Positions 36,401 to 48,400 of a stretch of 64,000 nucleotides of DNA are shown here, piece after piece (position 1 is the first letter of the stretch; every line of letters starts with the position of its first letter). The notes beneath the pieces were generated by a model that saw only the letters and a program-made list of their open reading frames with translations, had not been told where the DNA came from and did no database searches. The stretch lies in NCBI GenBank assembly GCA_029964075.1, contig CM057129.1, positions 26,279,430 to 26,343,429 on the forward strand, read 5' to 3'. A program made the translations under genes and the position numbers. Source of the DNA: Patiria pectinifera (Eukaryota; Echinodermata; Asteroidea; Valvatida; Asterinidae).

Positions 36401-39400
36401 TCTTCTTGCTACCATCATCATGTAAACCTTCAAACCTTACCTGTTAGAAAAGATCTAGCGACTTTAAAACTCTAAGTGTCTGATGAACAAAATGGATGAC
36501 CTACCAACTGAGCTCTCCCGCCCTATACTCATTTTTGCCCCTTTCTAAGCATCCTCATTCTTGGTTGCTAAAACTAAGAAGCACATGCTATTCCCTAAGA
36601 TTTTCAAAACACCTACCGATCTTGTGGGGCGGCGTATTGGCAATAACTGTCCCCCAGGCCTCAGGGGAGGGCTGGATGATGGTTACTGAAGCATCGTCCG
36701 AGGTGCTGGTCTCATTCACCAAGACTTGCTCTCCTTGCTGATGCAAACTGCCAGGGTCTTGATGATGTCTCAAAGTTTGATCTAAGAATTAAATTCACAG
36801 AAGCACAATAAATAGGTCAAGGTTTTGAGGTAAAGAAATTCAGTACCAGCATTTTAAAAAACAAACACATGAATGAGACACTTTCTCTAGATGACAATCC
36901 AAAACGAAAGTTTATTATTCCTTAGCAAGTGGCACAATGTAAGCTTAAATGCAACTTCACTGTTGAGTTATTATTCAGGGGTAGCGTGGCCCAGTGAATT
37001 GGGGTTTGCAACTCATGATCAAAGGCTCAGAGGTTCGAATGCAGCAGCTGTTTTCTTGGGCAAGCGTAAATGGGTCCAGAAATTAGTTTGAGAATAACAT
37101 GAGATGGACTAGCATACCATTCCATACCAACGAAACCAAAGGCAAATGGCGGTCTGATTAGTCATATTAACCGAGACTTAGGCCCGATCTAGACACCGTG
37201 CTACGGCAACACCGAACTTGAAATGAATGCGGCCATAGTTCGTCTACAGCACGGCAGTTGCTCTAAATGCTGAACTTAATAGTCGAACCTTAATGCATAT
37301 GGAGTAACTGGCCAGGTTAAAGCAGTTCAATGAACTTTCAGCATGATCAAGATATTCGTGCAGACTTCACTCCCCGTGATGCGGACGCGAAAGAGAGTAT
37401 TGTGAGCATGTGCATTCCTAAAATTGTTACCCCAACTTCGAATTGAATATAGTTTGACACGGCAACGGCATGTTGTTTAGAACAGTGCCGTGCCACTGCC
37501 GTTCATTACGACGAAAGCGTGGCAGCCCTAAAATATAAAATTTCTGAAATGAAATGAAATCAGTCGGAAAAATGCAGGTTTACAATCAGCAAAGATGTAC
37601 CCAGTTTATGAGGCGGCGTGTCTTGAAATCCATATTTATAAGCCTCTGGGGTGGGCGGGATCTCGGCAATGGAGGCATCTTCGGATGTGCTGGTCTCATT
37701 GGCTAGTATCCGGACTCTGTCAGCTGTTGATACGGACATGCATGTGGGGTCAAGTGAATGGGAGATCATGCAGTGCAGACAATGAATGAAAAGAAAGGAT
37801 TTGGGGAGAAATGGAACAAATATCAATCCAGAGGGGCAAAACCAAGGAATATCTGCCCAAAAAAAAAAAATAAACTTCTTTTATTGCTTTGCTTGCCAAT
37901 TCTGCTTCTTTTCATGCTAATCCTGCAGATTTCTTCAGGGTTTGCAAGATGCATTATACGTTTACCTCTTCAAACTCAGCTAAAAATGCAAGACTGTTTG
38001 AGATGCTCTGGCAGTAGGATTTGGTTGCCTGCAGCAAGCTCTCATATTCATATTGTTGGGCTTGGGTCTATTTTTTTCTACAGGGAAACCATAGAACAAA
38101 TGCCTGCACCATGATTTTCAGTTATTCTGAGTCAAATGTTCACAAGCAGCAAATACTGTGCTGTAAAAAAACAAAACTAACTTGTCTAGAGGGTTTGACC
38201 CGAATCAGGAAAATGGGTAAATCTGGTGAAAACAAATACCGATACAGAACAAATTACAGGCAATGGGATGAGTTACCGGGGATGAAGTTGAAATTAAGAC
38301 AGGACATGGAACTGGCAAAATAAAACATTGTGGCACCGATGGGCAGAATCCAGCAAAAGCCAAATATCAAAATGAACACTGAACATGCATGCAGACCCTT
38401 TGCAAGCTTGCTGTCATTTCAGTCCTCCACTACAAGAGATATTAGCATCGCCATTACCAAAGCCCAGGCAAAGTCTTCACACGTTATTCCTCACTTCTTT
38501 GGTCATTCCGCTGGGAGTTTATTCTAATTTCTCCCAAATCCTCGAGGAGCAGGAAACAAATTGCACATTCTATTTATGAGCCCATGTAATGTAATAGTTG
38601 CTGGGCTGTATCTTTAATCTTAATCCCTATCTTATCCTTAATCCTGCAAAATCCTGCCAAATCTCCTATTGGATTTGGAATGATCTAGCAAGGTAAGATT
38701 GAACCCATGAGCACCAGTGTACAAAATCATTTAACATTGTATTATTCCCTTAGGAATCCATAACAACATAGGTGCTGGGATGGTTTTGGGCAGTAAAGGA
38801 GTAACAGGCAGGGCGATTTAGGGCGGTACAGGGAGTAACAAGCTGGGCGGTTTGGGATGGTACAGAGACTTATGGGTTCATCAAATTATTTCCCCCGCTA
38901 CCCTTTCCCCCTGTCTAGGGTTGGGACATTCCAATACCTACCTCTCTTCTCCTCTACGGCATCAGCAAATAGATCTTGCTGTGAGGACTGGGGATGTTCT
39001 GTTTCTCCCTCCCCGCTGGCTTCCCCACGGAACGACTCAAGGACATGAGAGGGAGTGCGTGGCAGCGGTACCGAAGGCTTGGCTGGATGTTCCTTCACTT
39101 GTGTGAACCCCCTACAGAAGACAAAAACAGAGTCAGATGCTAGCATCCAGTTTTGGGAATTTTTTTTCCAGTTGAAAAGGAGAGAGGGAATAACTTCATC
39201 CTGGTTGCATCAGAATGTCGTGGAATGCATATTCTTCTAGGATCTTTGATTTAAATAAAATACATGATTTTAAGTTGCATACCCCGAGCTCTTCAAATCC
39301 TGCATTTTTTTTTCTTCTTAACAAAGTTTTAATTTGTATGGCTTTTTAAATTTTTTATAAGCCCAAAGGCCCCCTCCCCTCCATTTTAAGCCTCTGTAAA

Positions 39401-42400
39401 CCTCTGATAAGGCTTTCAATTTGTGCACAAATGAACCTGCCGTGCGAGAGCCGAAATATTATCTTGCAGCCAATAAATCCAATTTTGTGAGGAAATAATT
39501 CAATAACTAAACATTGGTGGATTTTTTCGTTTGATGTCTCATTCAAAAGTGAATAACTTTTACTAGCTAAGAAATGAGCAAATGAATAAAACAATTCTAT
39601 TTTTCGAGGTGAAACTTGAAAATAGCACGGGGTATGCATTTTTAATTGCCTACCCAAATTTACTAAAGATGGGTTCTAACCTCAAATTTTTAAGAACAAT
39701 TTTATGGGTAGAATTACTCCAAGATTAACACAGCATTTGAGCGATCATCCCTGGGCTTTCTGTTCTCATACTCGTCTAAGAACAAAGACTTGTTTAAATT
39801 ATGACAAATTGGTTGTGGTCCTGTGCCAACTTGTAATTTCAGTATAATTGTTCAAATCGGAACAGGACCCCACAACAACACTTCAATTTATCCTAGAAAC
39901 TTTCGCGAAATGTTGAGTTTTGCCTTCACTAACATTGAAAAGTCACCTCCTTGGGGGTTGCAATACAGTTTAGCAAAAGCTGTACCAGAGTGCACACCAA
40001 AGAAATTTAGAGTTTATTTTGAAACTGCAGCAACTTACGAGGATGTAGCCTGCACTCCAGAACTGCTAGATGAACTTGTTGATAGGGAACTGAGTAGACT
40101 GCTTGATGCCGTGTCGTGTGATGCATGGTAGCTACTGGAGTTGGTGCTATGACTGCTGCTACTACTGATGCTGGAATGACTGGTATCTGCAATCCAAACA
40201 GTAGAATCCACTGTTTATTACTGATAGTTAGTTCACCTTTTTATAAAAAAAACTCAATGACTACTGAAAATGAGTTTCCCAAACAAGGACAATCTAAAAA
40301 GGAGTTTTGTCTTGTGCCTTACTAGAGAGCAAAACACAAGAACAGGTACAAGAAAATACAAAAAATGGCCCAGTCTAAAGCAGTTTTTTGGCAATATTTC
40401 ATCGGATTATAGAGGAAGTTAAAACTCTGTACGCACTGTACACTCCTCTGTTCATTTACATCCACATTCAGTCACTGTTCCTAAAGCAAATTGGACAAGG
40501 TATCAATCCAGTTTCTCGCCATATCCTGCCTCTCTTTTGAATTCTCCACCCATATCTTGTTCTAAGATAATAGCAACCTTTCCTTTCAACAATTTCCTTC
40601 TTGTCTTGATTAGGCCTATTTAGGCCGATTTTTGCTTTTTCATCGGTGAGTATAGCTCTCATCCTTAGTGGACTTTTCTGGAACCTTGAGATGGGCGACT
40701 AAAATATTAAGCCAAGTAAATAGTTTCTCGTCTGGGCTTTATGTAAAAACGGAGGAGGCAGCCTTTTTTTTTCTCAAGATGGCAGATTTTCTAAGATGGT
40801 TCTTCCATTTTCTCAACTCTTTTGCTGATATTTTTGTGTTTAAAGGAGTCACCCTTTCTACCAGATTTTGAACTTGTTACATAGATACAATTTGACTGGA
40901 AACACACAAAATGACCAAATATATTGCAAATGTATACATGATTTAAAAGAAAAAAGGAAAAAAAAAAGGAGACGCTGGAAAAATGAAACGGACGGAATGA
41001 GAACTGCAAACAGGCCTAGTTTTGCCTACCTGATGATCTCTTTTTTGGGATCATGGAATGCAACGGTGGGTCCATGAGTCCCGACCCTCCTGCCTGCCCG
41101 TCTGTGTCTCTACTTCGCTCACTGGGAGGCGACGGGGTGGTGACCGCCCCCTGACCCTCGTCTGTCGAATCACCCACCACGGCGGTGGGGGCGTCACTAA
41201 CTCCGCCCCCTCTCTCACTGCCTACTCCTTGGTCATCGTCGCTTTGTTCAGGGCCAGCTGCTGCATCTGACAATGATAAATTTTCTTTTGAAATTATTTT
41301 GTGAAATATGTTTCCTGCCACTTTTTTTTTTAAAGATTTTGAGAGATAATTAAACATTCTCTTGTACTTGTATATAAAGCGCTTTGATATTGTGGATACA
41401 ACAGAAAGCGCTATGTAAGCATTAATTTTTTATTCTTTCATTAGTTTTTTTTATTAAAAGCCCCCCCCCCTTTTTTTGTTACTATTTTTTTTTTATACCC
41501 ATCTTGTAATTGGTGATTATCTCGTTGCTGGATTTGGTTGATAAATATACAAACATAAATACTATCTCGATAAAAGGGAAATCTTTCAGGCTGATAATAA
41601 TTGTAAGATTAACGTGGAAGATCTAGGAAGTTCACTGTATTCTTGGTGTACCCTAATGTGGCGCGGCCCCGAACATGCATTAACGTTAACAATTTCCTTA
41701 AAGTTGATAAATTCATGACACTAAAATTGTTCACAAAAGTTCAACAGTAAGCATTATTAAGATAATAGTACCAGTATTTAACTGAATAAATTTGTTTTTC
41801 TATGGAGAGGTTTGGCAACACTGCATAAGGAAAGTCGGGGAAACATTACCATATTATTCTTTGTCTGTAAATATATTAACTACGTACCCCCTACTAGAAA
41901 TTACAAATTCAGCATTTTCAGATGTATTGAAAGCCAACCCCCAAAAAACCCTTCAATGTTTTTTAAAGGTAGTGTATATTTTGCCGGAGGTAACGCCGGC
42001 AAACTAACGTTTACTAAAGGTTTGCCGGCGGCAATCCATATCAACAGAGGGCGCTGTACTCTTTAAGATAAGGCTGAATTATAACATGTATTAAATTCCC
42101 ACCAAAGTTGTGTAGCACAGTCGATGCAGTGGTTAAGCAATAGCACAAGTGAGTGGGATGTCCCGAGTTCGAATCCTGGCCCCCGCCACAATTTTAAGGT
42201 GTTTTTTTTCCCATCCCCAAATAAATAAGAATATTCTTCTTTTATTATTTTAATATGTCTCAAACATTTTATTGCAGAGTATTACTTTTTTTTCAGATTT
42301 GTGGCTCTGGAGGATTTTTTTTAAAGGGAAATAAAGTCCGAAATTATAAAATGGTCTGATTCCCATCTTGTTAATACAAAAATACAACGATAATATTGGC

Positions 42401-45400
42401 ATGGAGCCAGACTAAAATTTGTCACAGGAAAATGTGTAAGAACAAAAAAACAGTAACTGCGCATGTTCAGTGCATATCCGGCAAACTAACGTTTACTGAA
42501 GGTTTGCCGTCTCCGGCAAAATATCCACTGCCTTTTTAAAATATTTTTCTACTCCTTTCATTTCATATCTTAGCTAAACAAAAAGGTTAAGCAATCAGAA
42601 AACAACATAATCTGTAATGCAATGCATCATTAAGCTTATCATCAAGATCATTATTTAGGTCATGGAGCTATAAAAATCCTTTTTATAGCTCCATGTTTAG
42701 GATTACAATTTCTAAATAGCGCCCTCTTGTGATTGCTGAAAATTGTAATGCTGCCCTCTCTAGTCTAGCTTATGGTAGTTGAGGTCAAATGTCAATCAGT
42801 ACATGGAGGTCGGAGATCGATGAAAACAGTGCAGGCACTGATGCAGTGCTCAGTGTCTGTGTCTAATTTTGTGTGGGGTTTATTTGTCAATATACAGCAG
42901 AATGATGAATAGTGAAGGTGATGTTCAAGAGGAGAGCTGCAACATGAATCCTGTGAGAATGTTGAAGATAAAAACTGAGCCAAAATTTGAAGATGAGATT
43001 GAGAGTGTGTGGCACAACATGGCAGCCTGGCTGTCGATGCAGCAACAGGTAGGGAGTCCAGCGAATTTTATTTTTTTAACGAAAGAAATAATCATGTTTT
43101 GTATCATCAAAAAGAGAATTAAACAACAAAATCAATGGCGTGTGAATCAGCCTCAAAGGTGTTTGCATTTTGGAGATACAATTTAATTAAATGGCCGAAT
43201 TTGGAGTTTCAATTTTGTAACTAGTGTAAGGCACTTAAAGGCCAAATAGATTTTAAAAAACATGTTTAGGCCGAATAAGAAAAAAATATGTTTCTCGTCC
43301 AAGTTTTTGAAAAAAAGGAGGAAGAGGGGCTTTGTTTTTATTATTTTTAATTTTTTTCAAGATGGCCGCCATTTTCAAATTTCCTGCAACCGTTGGTGTT
43401 TCCACTGTTCAAAGACACTTTGAAAATGAAAGACAAGTTGGACAAGAGAACTGAACATATTTACAGCGTCATTTAGAGTTGTAAAAACTATTGGTCTACA
43501 ATGAACAGTTTTAGATGCATTTGCTTTAACCGTCGAATTTGTGGACTTTTTGGTGTTTTTTCACTGCATTTTTCAAAAATAAAAAAATCCAGGCTATTTT
43601 TCAAGATGGCCGCTAAAGCTAACAGACAAAGAGGCCAAAATGATGTCACTAGTTAAAATGTAACACTTACAGTGTTTTTTGTTTTTTTAAAGGAACTAGG
43701 CGGCCTCCAAAAAGGAAGTGGGCGGGGACGCTAAACATTTTTTTTGGGGTATTTGGCCCAAATGTTAAATGTTAGATTTACATTAAATACTTTCAGCATC
43801 TTTTATAAATCTTATTTAAATGTTTGATATCATAGGAATCCCCATTAAATAAACAGTAACTTAATTTTTGAATCAGGTTTTTACCACTCATATTCATAAC
43901 AAAAAAGTTTCGAGTTTTTTCCCCGGACCTTCGCACTGTCCAGGCACGCGCCGAAGAAACACTGCAATGCCACCAGACAATGCCAGATGGCCTGCCGTAG
44001 TGCCGTTAGGCACTGGCAAAGTATAGTTCCGATCCCACTCCACGTAACGCAGCAACACGGAATATGTGTCCACGCATTATCACTGTTAATATCGGGTGCC
44101 AGACAAAGTCTTGCAATGGCCAATCACGCTTCATGTTACGCAGCAATTACATGGAACATGCGTGCACGTGTTATAACTGTTACCGCGTGCCAGACTACAT
44201 GTAAGTCTGGCACCAATGCCATCAGCGTACCATTAAAAAAACCCAAAAATGATAAATTTATACTGCTTTGCGGAAAGGTGCGGAAAGCTTTTTATTTCTT
44301 TTCATAGCACTGTTTTAATAAAAGACTTTCTGAGTACGAGTGTACTAAACCTGTACCATTTTATTTATAAAGTTATGATAAAACAGTTACGCTTTATCAG
44401 GTGGATTTAATTTTACACGATGGTGTAAATGAAAGTGCCGGCTCGCGTAGTAATGTTTGGCACAATCTGTTGTTATGGAAAGCGGGAGTTGAGAATTCAT
44501 TTTTTCCATCCAAATGAAACAGAGGTCTGGATTAATGTTTTTGAAAAATAGAAGTCGGTACTCCTCTTAGTATCAGGATACTTTTTTGTATTTTTAGAGT
44601 GATGTTGATACTTATTAGCACAATTTGAAGTTGACTAATTTTGCGTGGTTACAGATGCACGGCCCCAAACCACTGGACTCCCTACAAGAGGACCGCCAGA
44701 CTACATCTGCTGCAGAAGTCAAGCAAGAACCAGAAAACGCTTGTCCCAGTGATTTGGATGAGGATGTGAGTAAACTAGTAAAGGTTTCAGTTACAGATAA
44801 ACCACATAGGCAGTGCAAATAATGGGCTCACAATTCGTAGCTGTTAGATTTGCAATTACTAGAAACATTTTTAAACAGACTTTTTCAAGTTGTGTCTTAT
44901 TTTAGCTTATACAGACTCTGAATTAAGACTTCAGAACACTCAACCGTGTCAACTCAAAACACTCAGACTTCATTTGTCTTACATTGTATACTTGAATGGG
45001 AGTCTGGAAATACAGAATAAGCTTGCAAATATGAAAACAAATCTGCTAACTGCTAAACTTAGATGAGATTTGAGGCTTTGCATTGAGAATGGTAAAACTC
45101 GAGTAAATTTTTGACCGATTTTTGGATACGCCACAAAATGGTACTTTTACAAAGAAAAACTTGTACTGATTCGTTTACTGTTACTTTTGAAGGGAATGTA
45201 CAACATATGCTTTTGCTGCAATTTTCAGAAATAAATGGATTTGGAGGATATAGCAAATATTGTGAAGATGACTTGTTTCACGTTTTGGGCTCGTACCGGT
45301 AGATGCTGGAAAAACCAAGAAAACCAATCAGTTCTTGTAGTCTGGTTCCCTGACCCCACTTAAGATGAAACGGAGCAATTTATAGACTTTGGGGAATTGT

Positions 45401-48400
45401 AAGGTCAAAGAATTAGTCTAGCAGGCTTGTATCCCTTCACAGGTGTGTAATCAATTTCGAAGAAAATGCGGAATAACTAATTAGGAAAATAGAGGAGCAG
45501 TTTTCGAAAAAAAAAGCCAGTCTTCTCCAACGCTGGTCGGCCGACCAGCGTTGGAAAAATAAAGTTTTTCTTGAAAATGTCAGCACACCAGGAGCCATGA
45601 TTTTACAGAATGCTTTAGACTGTCATTCCCTTACAACCCAGTAAGGTATTTCTTGATAATTTGATCATTTCCTTATGTGATGTTTGCAAATGTTGTATCT
45701 TCCCTTTAAGATTTGAAGGGAAAGAAAATAACATTTTCAGGCTTATTCCCTGAGCTCTTGAAGTACCCAAACACTGTCTGATTTGTAATGTCCCTAATGC
45801 TGCAATTTCTTTCTGATTTCATTGGTTTCTTTAGGAGTTGCATGGAGATGGGGATTATCTGTTTGTCTCACCAGAATCATCTGTTCTACTTCCTATGGTA
45901 AGAAACTGATGACCTAATGTGTTAACCTTACTGCTCCAAAATCAACACAGTGAAATCTTGATAAGTCCAGTCTCAAGGGAATGCATAAAAAAATTGAGAT
46001 ACCCCGGTATCAAGAGATGAGTTAAGCAAAGTTCCAGATTTTCTACAATCAAGTGATCTACACGTACACGCATACATTTTCTTCAGGGAAATCAGGGAAG
46101 CATTAACCCTAAAAGGGCCGGGGGGGGGCGGAATCCGCCCCTCCCCCCTCAACATTTTCCGCGATAGCCTCTAAAAAAAAAAAAAATTCCCGACCGAGCT
46201 GTTATGACTTTTTAGCCTCAAGCTTTGCGCATCTTTTGATACCAAAAACATAATGATCAGACCACGGGTTGCCGCGTAGCGAAAAATTTTTGGCGCAGAA
46301 TTTTCGCATATATACATGTACGTCGTGTACACAGAGCAGAATTGCCATTCGTATATATGAACAATTAATTAGCCATAATTCCAAAACCCTTTGACCTATA
46401 GTCATGAAATTCCTTGGGTATGTTTAGGAAGAGTTGCTCTATGCATGTACTGAGTTTCAAAATTTTTCGTCACCCGATGCCCCCCCACCCCCCGGCTGAG
46501 AGATGGTCAAAATAACCTGGCCCTTTTAGGGGTTAAAAGGATCTTAAAAATCTTTAATTTGACTTTCTGAAACGGTTATTATTATTAGACCTTGACTTAT
46601 CGTGATTCCACTGTACATGTATTAACAAACGAAACAGTTTTGACAGCTTTAATTTGGTCCATGAGATTGACCAAATGGCCCGAATGGCCCTCAAGAATCA
46701 AATGGCCCCTCAAGTGCACAAAATCACATCACATCAGACAATGGTTATTTTTTTATAGAGAATAACATTACTGACAAGACAGACTTAAGGAGTTAAAAAC
46801 AAAGTGTAGTTACATACTGAAGTGGCAAAACTATAGTAATAGTATTCTGGGGTAGTTTGTTGTGGCTTGTTGGGGTGTTGGGAATAATTTTTGTGCAAAC
46901 CCTTTTTAATTTTTTGTGCAAACTCACCTGGTGACGTGGCTGGGCTCCCAACGGTGCCTCCCACAATTTCCTTGACCCTCACTGTTCTTGGCGGTGTGTG
47001 AAGTGCTGGAGGTGGCACCAACTTGGGCACCGAGCTACAGGCGTACATGAAAAATACATGTACACTTATATACAGTGAATTTGAAACATCAGTTAAGAAT
47101 GTGTTATACACTGAACACAGGCGATTCCCAAACTAGGAATCATGAAATTCCCAATCTAGCACTTTTCTAAACGTTACCATGTTAACCAGGAATCTTCCCA
47201 GTTTAAAAAAAAAAATTGGGGGGGGTGGGGTAGGGGTGTTTGAGCCTTATTTTTTTAACATTACATTCCATTACATGTACTGAAAAAATTAAGACTACTG
47301 AAGGTGCAGCTTATTAGAATGGGTCAACAAAATCTCAGCTTTGCACGCTTTGTTCATTATTCTAGTCACCTATCTGGACAGACTCGAGCTCAATAAACAT
47401 GCGAGTTTGACAGACGCCCAGTTGTGTCACACGAGGCTACTGTTTGGTGAACTGTCATTGGATTTGAAAATGGTAGTATTCTTATGAATCTTCAGCAATG
47501 AAGCCAGCATTTCGTAAACCTGTTTTTAAGTTTTCACCTGTGGCTGCTGCTTGTGTCTTGAGATGTCTCCTCCCCTGTCTCCTCATGGTCATCTTCCTCA
47601 TCATCGTCCTCCCCGTCCCCGCCTCCCCCTTCCTCACCCCCATTACCACCACCCTCACCACCCCCAGAAGCCCCGCCGCCTGCATCCTGCCCCTGGTTGC
47701 CTTGGTTACTGCCTCCAGTCCCATCATTCCCTGCTGCGGTTCCCTGGTTACCGTCACCTTGGTTTGGTGCTGAGCTTGATCCCTGTTGTGGGTTCGTGGG
47801 CTGTGATCCTTAAAGAAGCAACAGACGGCACCAAAACATTGATCTAAAACTGAAACATGTGTTATAATATGTATGTATTAACTTTCCTATTCACAAAATC
47901 TGCTTTGTTTTCCCAATTAGCCCTCGCAACAAGACGATGGTTCTTCTGATGATGACCAGCTACATATAGCTGAAAACCAAGATGTTAAACCAGTAGAGCT
48001 GAATGTACATGCAGAGGAGCAAGAGCGTCCTCGTTCAAATGTGAGTACTTTGCTTCTTTCTCCTTCCTTCATTAACATTATAGTTCTTGAATCATTTGTG
48101 AAGTGCTTTTTCCCATCCCCTTTCAAGCCGAAGTATCGAAGATTTGTGAATGTTATCTCTCTTGAGTTGTGTGGTTCTGAGATGAACCAGTTGTTTTAAC
48201 ATCAGGAGACTGCCGGACTCTTGCTTGTGTAGGGGTGAAGGTATGGTAGTGGAGGTTTAGCCTTTCAAGGTTTTTTTTCAAACAATTATATATATCTGCA
48301 CATGTATGTCCACATACCTGTTATTTTTCTTGCCTTGAATTCCTCATTTTGTGGATGCTTTCGATCCTTTGTTTTTAATGACGTAAAGTGTCCAGCACCA

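Noticed and set aside
36495..36525. tRNA-like A box (GAGAGCTCAGTTGGTAGG on the minus strand)
   Set aside because: Only the first half of a tRNA is present; no anticodon or T arm follows. A decayed SINE fragment at most.
47498..47847. Two plus-strand ORFs rich in Pro/Leu/His
   Set aside because: They are the antisense of the Gly/acidic tract in TP53BP1 exon 3.
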